NCBI GenBank assembly: GCA_965364735.1
Contig: CBDTYW010000064.1
Location: 1 to 15,737 of the forward strand
Source of the DNA: CBDTYW01 sp965364735
Lineage (GTDB): Bacteria; Actinomycetota; Nitriliruptoria; Nitriliruptorales; Nitriliruptoraceae
DNA length: 15,737 nucleotides
Reading direction: 5' to 3'
Shown: positions 1 through 7,190 of the stretch, in pieces
Layout of the letters: each line of letters begins with the position of its first letter
Numbering within the stretch: the stretch's first letter is position 1
Notes under the pieces: generated by a model
What the model saw: the letters and a program-made list of their open reading frames with translations, nothing else
Database searches by the model: none
Told to the model about the DNA's origin: nothing
Translations under genes and position numbers: made by a program

Positions 1-1
1 G

Positions 2-154
2 GCCCGCCGCATCTCGGACGCGATGCTGGCTGCCTCCGACGCAATCGCGAACCAGACCGGCAGTGGCCGCGACGAGGTCCGGGACGCCCTTGAGGCGCTG
101 GCGACCTCGCAGACCCAAGAGCGCCGCGTCCTGCTCCTGGCCCACCGTCCCTGA
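2..154 (+). CDS. 3' end of an unrecognised protein (partial)
   Basis: An open frame enters from the left edge and ends at a TGA at 152-154, giving the last 50 residues of a protein whose start lies outside the window. Almost every third codon position is G or C, as in the clear genes further on, which supports real coding. The tail is mostly helical-looking and Ala/Asp/Glu-rich (it includes AMLAASDAIANQTG) and ends in RRVLLLAHRP. I do not recognise the family. It converges on the minus-strand YjbR-like remnant, with only 14 bases between the two stop codons and no hairpin between them. Confidence 0.5.
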   Translation, partial: ARRISDAMLAASDAIANQTGSGRDEVRDALEALATSQTQERRVLLLAHRP

Positions 155-168
155 CGGTAGGCCCGAAG

Positions 169-411
169 TCACGGAGCGATCGACGATCCCTCGGGATCTC
201 GACGCATCTGCCACGCGTCCTCCAGCAGTTCCCGCAGGCGCTCCGTGGTGACCGCGTCGAGGCGCACCATCACCAGCGGGTGCCGGTCGTAGCTCGTGGT
301 GGTGAAGAACAGCTCGGGTTCGCCCTGGACCAGCGCCTGCTTCTCGGCCTCGTCGCCGACGAACAGCACCGCCACGTCCGTGTGGATGATCCGGGATGCA
401 GCGTCTAAGCA
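169..411 (-). pseudogene. Truncated YjbR/MmcQ-like protein remnant
   Basis: The minus-strand frame from an upstream TAG (412-414) to the TGA at 169-171 encodes about 80 residues. Motifs such as FFTTTSYDRHPLVMVRLDAV followed by LRELLEDAW resemble the C-terminal half of small YjbR/MmcQ-type proteins, whose usual form ends in an FFTTPHYDG-like loop, a VRLD strand and a terminal helix. Family members are normally about 110-130 residues. Here the N-terminal half (the first helices and the Trp/Lys-containing sheet) is absent, and I cannot find it in any minus frame up to the tRNA. The only starts left are internal GTG codons (for example 373-375), which would give 68 residues. I read it as a decayed gene cut near position 400-410. 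A short expressed protein remains possible. The family call rests on remembered motifs, not on a search. Confidence 0.5.
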
Positions 412-562
412 CTACACGCAGCCTCTGACGTTGAAGGCGTGAGGGCGACGCTTCGAATCGGCTGCGGGGATGAGGTTCTGCTCAGCATCAGGCAGGGGCC
501 GCTTCTGCGAGCGGCCAGGCGATCTCGACGGCGCCAGGTCGGCGGTCGGAGCCCGAATCGAG

Positions 563-589
563 AAGGCGGCCACGATGTGGCCGCCTTTT
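563..589. terminator. Long GC-rich hairpin downstream of the tRNA pair
   Basis: A perfect 11-bp stem (AAGGCGGCCAC / GTGGCCGCCTT) encloses a 3-base GAT loop. On the plus strand it is followed by a TTTT run (586-589). On the minus strand, where the two tRNA genes are read, it sits about 37 bases beyond the tRNA-Gly 3' end, and only TTCTC follows the stem. Position favours termination of the tRNA transcript; base composition favours plus-strand termination. It may act in both directions. Confidence 0.6.
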
Positions 590-624
590 CGCCAACTGGA
601 TCCCGGTCTTTTCGCCAAGATCCC
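585..624. repeat. Short direct repeat beside the tRNA-Gly 3' end
   Basis: The 11-mer CTTTTCGCCAA occurs at 585-595 and again at 608-618. Each copy is followed closely by GATCCC (the first after an extra CTG), so this is an imperfect duplication of about 18-20 bases. The first copy overlaps the T-run of the hairpin. Confidence 0.6.
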
Positions 625-625
625 A

Positions 626-699
626 TGGAGCGGGTGAAGGGAATCGAACCCTCGTCAGCAGGTTGGAAACCTGAGGCTCTACCATTGAGCTACACCCGC
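626..699 (-). tRNA. tRNA-Gly (anticodon TCC)
   Basis: The reverse complement folds as a complete cloverleaf. The acceptor stem GCGGGTG pairs with CACCCGC. The D arm is GCTC/GAGC, the anticodon loop is TTTCCAA with anticodon TCC, and the T loop TTCGATT has a GGG/CCC-core stem. The discriminator base is T and the 3' CCA is encoded (626-628). The outermost anticodon-stem pair (27-43) appears to be T-C, a mismatch. The gene reads GGA codons. It lies 22 bases downstream of tRNA-Pro on the same strand and is probably co-transcribed with it. Confidence 0.95.
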
Positions 700-721
700 G
701 GGTGGTGCGGTCTTGCTGGTG

Positions 722-795
722 TCGGGACGGCCGGATTCGAACCGGCGACCCCCGACTCCCAAAGCCGGTGCGCTACCAAGCTGCGCCACGTCCCG
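722..795 (-). tRNA. tRNA-Pro (anticodon TGG)
   Basis: The reverse complement gives a full cloverleaf: acceptor CGGGACG with CGTCCCG, a GCGC D arm with AGCTTGGTA, anticodon loop TTTGGGA (anticodon TGG), and a T arm with GCCGG/CCGGC around TTCGAAT. It closely resembles the bacterial tRNA-Pro(UGG) consensus. The discriminator is A. The next bases are CACCA, so a CCA is not directly encoded and would have to be added after transcription. It is the first gene of the minus-strand tRNA pair. Confidence 0.95.
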
Positions 796-805
796 GGCCG
801 CGCGC

Positions 806-811
806 AGCATA
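806..811 (-). promoter_or_regulatory. Candidate -10 element of the tRNA-Pro/tRNA-Gly unit
   Basis: On the minus strand TATGCT (TANNNT type) ends 10 bases before the mature 5' end of tRNA-Pro, which would put transcription start within a few bases of the tRNA. No good -35 hexamer is visible 16-18 bases upstream. Confidence 0.4.
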
Positions 812-900
812 GCGAGCGGGCCCGGAGGAACCGTTGCCCGCACGTCCGGGGCCGCCGGATGGACTTCCGGCGACCGAAGTGCGACCATCGCCGCTTCTGC

Positions 901-917
901 GCCCGCCATTGGCGGGC
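901..917. repeat. Inverted repeat in the divergent tRNA/tig region
   Basis: GCCCGCC-ATT-GGCGGGC forms a perfect 7-bp stem 38 bases before the trigger factor ribosome binding site, in the 174-base region between tRNA-Pro (minus) and tig (plus). It could be a leader hairpin or an operator. Nothing else in this gap stands out, and no clear tig promoter is seen. Confidence 0.4.
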
Positions 918-969
918 GTTCGCGCGCGCCGTTCCCGGCGACGCAGCAGCCGACGAGGACCGTCCCGCC

Positions 970-2502
970 ATGAAGACCACCCGCGACCAGATCGACGACG
1001 TCACGGTGAAGCTCACCGTTGAGATCGAGCCCCAGCAGGTGACTGCTGCGATGAACAAGGCTGCGAAGGCCATCGCCAAGGACGTCCGCCTCCCCGGCTT
1101 CCGTCCCGGCAAGGCCCCGCGGAAGCTGATCGAGCAGAAGTTCGGCGCGGACGCGGTCCGCGGCCAGGCGCTCGATGAGTCCCTCAACGACTACTACCGG
1201 CAGGCGCTCGAGGCCGAGGAGATCTTCCCGGTCGCCCAGCCCGAGATCGACCTCGAGGTCTTCGACGAGAAGGAAGGCGGTCGGTTCACCGCGACCGTCG
1301 AGGTCCACCCCGAGTTCGAGGCTCCGGACCACAGCGGCATCAACATGATGCACCCGTCCTGGGACGTCGACGACGAGGACATCGTCGCGCAGCTCGAGCG
1401 GCTCCGCGAGGGCTTCGCGACGAACACCGACGTCGACCGCCCCGTCAAGGACGGCGACTACGTCACGATCGACCTCACGGTCTCCGTCGACGGCGAGCAG
1501 CTCGAGGACGCGACGGTCGAGGACGCCCTCTACGAGGTCGGCACCGCGGGCGTCACGCCGAAGCTCGACGAGGAGCTGCCGGGCATGACCGCCGGCTCGG
1601 ACGTCACCTACACCGACACGCTCCCGGACGAGTACCCGGAGCACGGCGGCAAGGACGCGGAGTTCACCGTCACCGTCAAGAACGTCGCCGAGCGCACGCT
1701 CCCGGCCTTCGACGACGACTTCGCCGCCGAGGCCAGCGAGTACGAGACGATCGACGAGCTGCGCAAGTCCATCCGTGATGGCCTGCTCCGCCGGTCGATC
1801 GCCGAGTCCACCTCGGACCTGCGATCCGACATCGTCGAGGCCTACCTCGCGCGCATCGACGTCCCCCTTCCGCCCTCGCTCGTCAGCGAGGACCGCGAGC
1901 GTCGCACCGAGCTGCTCGAGATGCAGGCTCAGCAGATGGGGCTCGAGGTCGACGACCTCCTCGCCGACCAGGACACCACCCGTGAGGAGTGGGACGAGGA
2001 GCAGGACGAGCTCAGCGTCGAGACGGTCAAGGCGACGCTCGTGCTCGACGAGCTGGCCCGCAAGCTGGACCTCGAGGTCACCAACCAGGACCTGGACCGC
2101 GAGATCTACATCCAGGCGCAGCGCTACGGCATCGAGCCGCAGCAGGTCGTCGACATCCTCCAGCAGAACAACTCGCTGCAGTCGCTCGTCGGTGACGCCG
2201 TTCGTCGCAAGGCGATCGACGCGCTGGTCGAGTCGGCGGAGATCACCGACGGGCCGTCGGACGAGGTGCTCATCGAGCTCGGCCTGAAGGCCGACCCGAA
2301 CGCCCCGGACGCCGCCACGATGGAGCAGATGGTCGCGGAGGCCCTCGAGGCCGCCAAGGACCAGGCCGAGGTCGTCGAGGAGGACGCATCGTCCGACTCG
2401 AGCGGCTCGGACTCCAGCGACTCGGACTCCAGCGACTCGGACTCCAGCGACTCCGATTCCAGTGACTCCGACTCCAACGACGACGACACCACCGAGGTCT
2501 GA
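970..2502 (+). CDS. tig: Trigger factor (ribosome-associated chaperone and prolyl isomerase) with Ser-Asp repeat tail
   Basis: This is the first chaperone to meet nascent chains at the ribosomal exit tunnel. The ATG at 970 is chosen because GAGGA (955-959) lies 10 bases upstream and because it places the ribosome-docking signature GFRPGKAP at residues 43-50, as in E. coli. The frame stays open upstream through the tRNA genes, so longer starts are spurious. Domains: N-terminal ribosome-binding domain about 1-115, FKBP-type PPIase about 159-245 (from VKDGDYVTIDL), and helical C-terminal chaperone arms about 250-440 with QQVVDILQQNN. At 510 residues it is about 75 longer than the E. coli protein. 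The extra length is an acidic tail of Ser-Asp repeats (474-506) ending in DDDTTEV. The gene ends just before a strong terminator, so it is probably transcribed apart from clpP. Confidence 0.97.
   Translation: MKTTRDQIDDVTVKLTVEIEPQQVTAAMNKAAKAIAKDVRLPGFRPGKAPRKLIEQKFGADAVRGQALDESLNDYYRQALEAEEIFPVAQPEIDLEVFDEKEGGRFTATVEVHPEFEAPDHSGINMMHPSWDVDDEDIVAQLERLREGFATNTDVDRPVKDGDYVTIDLTVSVDGEQLEDATVEDALYEVGTAGVTPKLDEELPGMTAGSDVTYTDTLPDEYPEHGGKDAEFTVTVKNVAERTLPAFDDDFAAEASEYETIDELRKSIRDGLLRRSIAESTSDLRSDIVEAYLARIDVPLPPSLVSEDRERRTELLEMQAQQMGLEVDDLLADQDTTREEWDEEQDELSVETVKATLVLDELARKLDLEVTNQDLDREIYIQAQRYGIEPQQVVDILQQNNSLQSLVGDAVRRKAIDALVESAEITDGPSDEVLIELGLKADPNAPDAATMEQMVAEALEAAKDQAEVVEEDASSDSSGSDSSDSDSSDSDSSDSDSSDSDSNDDDTTEV
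2404..2478 (+). repeat. 15-bp tandem repeat encoding the Ser-Asp tail
   Basis: Five consecutive 15-base units of the form GACTCGGACTCCAGC (Asp-Ser-Asp-Ser-Ser) lie at the 3' end of tig. The two central units (2419-2433 and 2434-2448) are identical; the outer ones carry single-base changes. This suggests growth by slippage or unequal recombination while keeping frame. Confidence 0.85.
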
Positions 2503-2517
2503 CCGGCCCCACCTGTC

Positions 2518-2561
2518 CGACGTCGGGCGCGCACCTCCATGGTGTGCGCCCGACGTCGTTT
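2518..2561 (+). terminator. Rho-independent terminator of tig
   Basis: An 18-bp stem (2518-2535 with 2541-2558, one G-T pair) around the loop TCCAT is followed by TTTCTC. It starts 16 bases after the tig stop codon. It is the strongest terminator in the window and separates tig from clpP transcription. Confidence 0.85.
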
Positions 2562-2641
2562 CTCGGCGACCTGACTGGCAGCCGCGCAGATCGTCGCACA
2601 GTTGCCTTCGCAGGCCTCGCGGTCTGCCGACCCTGCCCCTG

Positions 2642-2647
2642 TAGGCT
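2642..2647 (+). promoter_or_regulatory. Candidate -10 element for clpP
   Basis: TAGGCT fits the TANNNT pattern, lies after the tig terminator, and would give a leader of roughly 70 bases. No convincing -35 is seen. A 6-bp hairpin (CCGGGC/GCCCGG, 2678-2694) lies in the leader. Confidence 0.3.
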
Positions 2648-2721
2648 GCGCCACTCCCCACGACCGAGGTTCCGGTCCCGGGCCCGCCGCCCGGTCAACC
2701 GCCTCCCAAGGACGCCTCAAG

Positions 2722-3366
2722 ATGCGCGACGTCAACGCCCACCGCTCCCTCGACGTGCAGAACGTCGTCATCCCGCAGGTCATCGAGCAGACCAACCGCG
2801 GCGAACGCGGCATGGACATCTTCTCCCGGTTGCTCGGCCAGCGGATCATCTTCCTCGGTACGCCGGTGAACGACGACATCGCCAACCTCGTGATGGCCCA
2901 GCTGATCCACCTCGAGTCCGAGGACCCGGACAAGGACATCAACCTCTACATCAACAGCCCCGGTGGCTCCGTCACGGCGCTGTTCGCGATCCTCGACACG
3001 ATGGACTTCATCAAGCCGGACGTCGGCACCGTCTGCATGGGGCAGGCCGCGTCCGCCGCTGCCGTGCTGCTCGCCGCTGGTGCTCCCGGCAAGCGCCTCG
3101 CGCTCCCGAACTCCCGGATCCTGCTGCACCAGCCGTCCGGTGGCGCCGAGGGCCAGTCGGTCGACATCGAGATCCAGGCGCGAGAGATCATGCGTCTCCG
3201 CGACTCGCTCAACCAGCTCCTCGCGGACAAGACCGGCCAGACGGTCGATCGGATCGCCGAGGACACGGACCGCGACTTCATCCTGACGGCCCAGGCCGCC
3301 AAGGAGTACGGGATCATCGACGACGTGATCGCGACCCGGTCGTCGCAGCAGAAGCCGGTGAAGTGA
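2722..3366 (+). CDS. clpP: ATP-dependent Clp protease proteolytic subunit
   Basis: This serine peptidase forms the 14-subunit barrel that degrades substrates fed by ClpX or ClpC. The ATG at 2722 is preceded by AAGGA (2708-2712) at 9 bases. The 214 residues include the catalytic triad: Ser111 in MGQAASAA, His136 in ILLHQP, and Asp185 in DRDFIL. The Ser-His and His-Asp spacings (25 and 49) equal those of E. coli ClpP (97, 122, 171). This means an N-terminal stretch about 14 residues longer, probably partly a propeptide. The oligomerisation and substrate strand motif NLYINSPGGSV is intact. It sits between tig and clpX, the usual bacterial order. Only one clpP is present here, whereas many actinobacteria have a clpP1-clpP2 pair at this position. 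Confidence 0.97.
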   Translation: MRDVNAHRSLDVQNVVIPQVIEQTNRGERGMDIFSRLLGQRIIFLGTPVNDDIANLVMAQLIHLESEDPDKDINLYINSPGGSVTALFAILDTMDFIKPDVGTVCMGQAASAAAVLLAAGAPGKRLALPNSRILLHQPSGGAEGQSVDIEIQAREIMRLRDSLNQLLADKTGQTVDRIAEDTDRDFILTAQAAKEYGIIDDVIATRSSQQKPVK

Positions 3367-3385
3367 CCGACGCCTGATCAGCAGG

Positions 3386-3425
3386 CCCGCACGCAAGGCG
3401 CACGCGCCACCACGGAACGTGCGGG
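3386..3425 (+). terminator. Possible hairpin terminator or attenuator after clpP
   Basis: CCCGCACG (3386-3393) pairs perfectly with CGTGCGGG (3418-3425). The 24-base loop contains a second self-complementary stretch, GGCGC-AC-GCGCC. There is no T-run after it, so it may only weaken or process the clpP transcript before clpX. Confidence 0.35.
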
Positions 3426-3485
3426 ACGTCTGGCGTCAACGTCTCACGTAGGGTTCGCTGGTCCAGATGGTCCGAACGCCTTCCC

Positions 3486-3505
3486 ACCCGGGCGCACCCG
3501 GGCGC
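3486..3505 (+). repeat. Tandem 10-bp repeat upstream of clpX
   Basis: ACCCGGGCGC occurs twice in immediate succession (3486-3495 and 3496-3505). It is followed by AC and then the candidate -10 hexamer TACGAT. A 10-bp period equals about one helical turn. It occupies the place where a -35 element would lie. Confidence 0.6.
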
Positions 3506-3507
3506 AC

Positions 3508-3513
3508 TACGAT
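3508..3513 (+). promoter_or_regulatory. Candidate -10 element for clpX
   Basis: TACGAT (TANNNT) lies 77 bases before the clpX start and directly follows the tandem decamer. A standard -35 is not evident. Confidence 0.3.
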
Positions 3514-3584
3514 CTCCCCGTCGGCCGGGCCCCGCATCTCGATGCATCACACGCTCGTCGACCGGATCTGAGGGACAGACGCAC

Positions 3585-4862
<1,278 letters not shown>

Positions 4863-4884
4863 CGATCGCCGCGCAGCTCGCCGT

Positions 4885-4904
4885 GGCTGACTGGCTGGCT
4901 GGCT
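4885..4904 (+). repeat. GGCT tetranucleotide run
   Basis: Five tetranucleotide units (GGCT, GACT, then three GGCT) lie in the 156-base gap between clpX and the M14 gene. No terminator with a T-run and no promoter is evident in this gap. Confidence 0.6.
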
Positions 4905-5018
4905 GAGCGAGGCGAAGCTCGGGCGTGCGCTGACCACCCTCGCCGGGAGGAATCGGGCCGGGGGCTGCCGAAGAACGTGTCACTCCCTGCCACGCCCCTC
5001 CGCCCCAGGACTTCCGTC

Positions 5019-7139
5019 ATGCGTTCCCGCCGATCCGTCCGTGTCCCCGTCGTCGCATCAGCAAGCGCGGTGCTCGCCGCAGCGCTCCTGACGCCGTCCG
5101 TCGCCACCGCCGCGCCGACGTGCACGATCAGCGGGACGGAGGGCTTGTGCGGCGGTCGCGTGGTCGCCGAGCCGGAGCTGAGCACGACGTTCCTGCAGTT
5201 CGGCACGGAGTTCGAGAACGCGCTGCGAGCCATCGAGGCTGTCGACCCGGATCACATCGACGTGTTCTCCCTCGCGGAGCTCACCGGCGACCCGAGCCAT
5301 GTCTCGACCGGCGGACGGACCATCTGGGTCGCGCGATACACCGACGAGTCCGTCCCGCAGGCAGGGAAGAAGCAGGCCGTGGTCTCCCTCTCCGTCCACG
5401 GCACCGAGCCGGCGGGGCACGAAGGTGGCATCCGCTACCTCGAGGACCTCGCGCGCTGGAACGCCGCCGACCCTGCGACGACGCTGCACGGCGGCGACGT
5501 CGCCGTGCCGATGAACGAGCTCTTCCGCGAGGTCGAGCTGTGGTTCGGCTGGGTCAACCCGGACGGCTGGGCGGCCGGGGACTTCACCGACCCCGAGTTC
5601 GTCATCTTCAACCGTGGCAACTCCAACGGCGTCGATCTGAACCGTGAGTTCCCGACCGTCGGCTGGACCGCGCGTGACCACACGCCGCTCTCCGAGACGG
5701 AGTCCCAGGGCTGGGACGCGTTCGTCGCTGCGCTGCCGAACTTGGCCACCGCTTCGGACATCCACGGCGAGCTGACCACCGCCACCGACGCGCTCGTCGA
5801 CCTGATGTGGCCGGCCGGTCAGTGGGACGCGTACCAGCAGGCCCAGGAGCTGCGCCTCGCCAAGTCCATCACCGCCACCGTCGAGAAGAAGTTCGATGAC
5901 TACGGCATCGTGATGACCGACCTGAACGCCGCCTTGGGCCTGTCTGGCTCCGGCGTGGCGACCAAGCCCGCCAACTTCGCGACGGCCTACGACGTCGTGG
6001 GCTATGACGACTCCGGCTTCATGGGTGACTGGTTCATCCGTCGCGGCGCAGTCGAGATCGACGCCGAGATCTGGCTCAGCCACCTCGTGCCGGCCAACAC
6101 GTGGAACGGCGTGCTCGAGCAGGCTCACGCAGCCGGCGTCCGCGGGATCATCGAGGCCGTGGCGGTCGAGGCGACCCAGACCGAGAACGTCTTCGTCGAC
6201 CTCGACCTCGGCGACATCGCGTTCATCAGCGACGCCGTGACCGTTCGCTCCGACGACGCCGACCTGTTCGGCTTCGACCTGCTCGATGGCGAGGAGCCGC
6301 TCGCCTACGACGCGGACCGGATGCAGTACTTCCGCGACCTCGCCCCGTTCACCGACAACCGCATGGACGAGCTCTCGCCGTTCGACGTCGCGACCGGTGC
6401 GGTCGACCTGTCGACCTACGACTCGATCGTCCTGGCCGACGACATCGAGCCGGTCGATCCGCAGGGCCGCGCGTATCCGGCCTCCGCGCTCGCCACCGCG
6501 CTCGACGCGTTCGCCCGTGGCGGAGGACAGCTCGTCCTCACCGACGGCGCGGTCCCGCTGCTGGTCGACCTCGAGATCTTCGAGCCCGGCGACTCCCACC
6601 GGATCCTGACCAACGCCGGCCACATCGACTTCGGGGCCTTCGAGCACCCGTGGGAGGCCAAGGTCGAGGGCATCGCGAGCCAGACCTACTACGAGGTTCC
6701 TCTGGGCTTCCTCGCGGATGACTCCGCCCCGCACTTCGGCATCGAGCAGTCCGCGTGGGAGGCCGCGGGCGGGACGACCGCTGGCACCGTGCGCGGCGCG
6801 GGCAACGACGGGATCACCGTCACCGTCTCCGCCCTCGGGGATCTGCCGCACGGCGACGGCGTCATCGCGGCCTTCGGCGCGGTCCTGCCCACGGCCACCG
6901 AGGCCAACCCGCACCTGTACGGCCTCAGCCACTACGGCGTGACCGTCGCAGGCGGCCAGGTGCTCCACCAGATCCTGGCCCACCGAAACGCCGCCGCGAC
7001 CGAACCGGCCCCGGCCCCCACCGTCGAGCCGACCACGACCACCGATCCGTCACCTGAGCCGCTCCCTGCCACCGGCGGGGGCGCTGCGCTGGCCGCGCTG
7101 GCGACCCTCGCCCTCGCTGCCCGGCTGCGTCGCCCCTGA
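5019..7139 (+). CDS. Secreted M14-family zinc carboxypeptidase-like protein with LPATGG cell-wall sorting signal
   Basis: This is a predicted surface metallopeptidase that would trim C-terminal residues or peptidoglycan-type peptides; the substrate is unknown. The ATG at 5019 is preferred over a GTG at 4977 because AGGA (5007-5010) precedes it at 8 bases and it gives a clean signal peptide (Arg-rich start, Ala/Val core, ATA cleavage near residue 31). M14 features: zinc ligands His127 and Glu130 in HGTE, NPDGW at 180-184, the substrate-binding DLNRE with Asn208-Arg209, and third ligand His249 in DIHGE. A catalytic Glu candidate lies in VEIDAEIW (Glu346 or Glu350). After the peptidase domain, about residues 420-540 (YDSIVLADDIEP, then ARGGGQLVLTDG) resemble a ThuA/amidotransferase-like Rossmann domain. 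The tail is a Pro/Thr/Glu linker, LPATG (682-686), a hydrophobic stretch and RLRRP. It totals 706 residues. Confidence 0.85.
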   Translation: MRSRRSVRVPVVASASAVLAAALLTPSVATAAPTCTISGTEGLCGGRVVAEPELSTTFLQFGTEFENALRAIEAVDPDHIDVFSLAELTGDPSHVSTGGRTIWVARYTDESVPQAGKKQAVVSLSVHGTEPAGHEGGIRYLEDLARWNAADPATTLHGGDVAVPMNELFREVELWFGWVNPDGWAAGDFTDPEFVIFNRGNSNGVDLNREFPTVGWTARDHTPLSETESQGWDAFVAALPNLATASDIHGELTTATDALVDLMWPAGQWDAYQQAQELRLAKSITATVEKKFDDYGIVMTDLNAALGLSGSGVATKPANFATAYDVVGYDDSGFMGDWFIRRGAVEIDAEIWLSHLVPANTWNGVLEQAHAAGVRGIIEAVAVEATQTENVFVDLDLGDIAFISDAVTVRSDDADLFGFDLLDGEEPLAYDADRMQYFRDLAPFTDNRMDELSPFDVATGAVDLSTYDSIVLADDIEPVDPQGRAYPASALATALDAFARGGGQLVLTDGAVPLLVDLEIFEPGDSHRILTNAGHIDFGAFEHPWEAKVEGIASQTYYEVPLGFLADDSAPHFGIEQSAWEAAGGTTAGTVRGAGNDGITVTVSALGDLPHGDGVIAAFGAVLPTATEANPHLYGLSHYGVTVAGGQVLHQILAHRNAAATEPAPAPTVEPTTTTDPSPEPLPATGGGAALAALATLALAARLRRP

Positions 7140-7153
7140 AGCGGCATGGCCCA

Positions 7154-7159
7154 TAGGGT
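7154..7159 (+). promoter_or_regulatory. Candidate -10 element upstream of the ankyrin gene
   Basis: TAGGGT (TANNNT) lies 15 bases after the M14 stop and 31 bases before the ankyrin-gene ATG. No -35 is recognised, so read-through from the M14 gene is equally possible. Confidence 0.3.
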
Positions 7160-7190
7160 GAGCGTCTTCTGACCGGAACGGTGGCGAGGC

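Noticed and set aside
439..969. In-frame upstream extension of the trigger factor gene
   Set aside because: It would run antisense through both tRNA genes. The ATG at 970 has a good ribosome binding site and places GFRPGKAP at the family's normal residue number.
2404..2478. Repeat array considered as CRISPR or a mobile-element end
   Set aside because: The 15-bp units are contiguous without spacers and stay in the tig reading frame. They encode the Ser-Asp tail.
2600..2630. Possible ClgR-type operator before clpP (TTCGC...CGCG)
   Set aside because: The half-site spacing and flanking bases do not match the ClgR consensus I know, so the match is probably chance in GC-rich DNA.
679..2661. A 660-codon minus-strand open frame
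   Set aside because: It is antisense to trigger factor and covers both tRNA genes and the tig terminator. It is an artefact of high GC.
2602..2721. Upstream start for ClpP with 40 more residues
   Set aside because: It crosses the candidate promoter and leader, has no family-like sequence, and the ATG at 2722 has AAGGA at correct spacing.
4977..5018. GTG start giving a 720-residue M14 protein
   Set aside because: There is no ribosome binding site at suitable distance. The extra residues would precede an otherwise normal signal peptide that begins at ATG 5019.
5058..6983. A 641-codon minus-strand open frame
   Set aside because: It mirrors the M14 gene codon for codon in composition and shows no recognisable motif.
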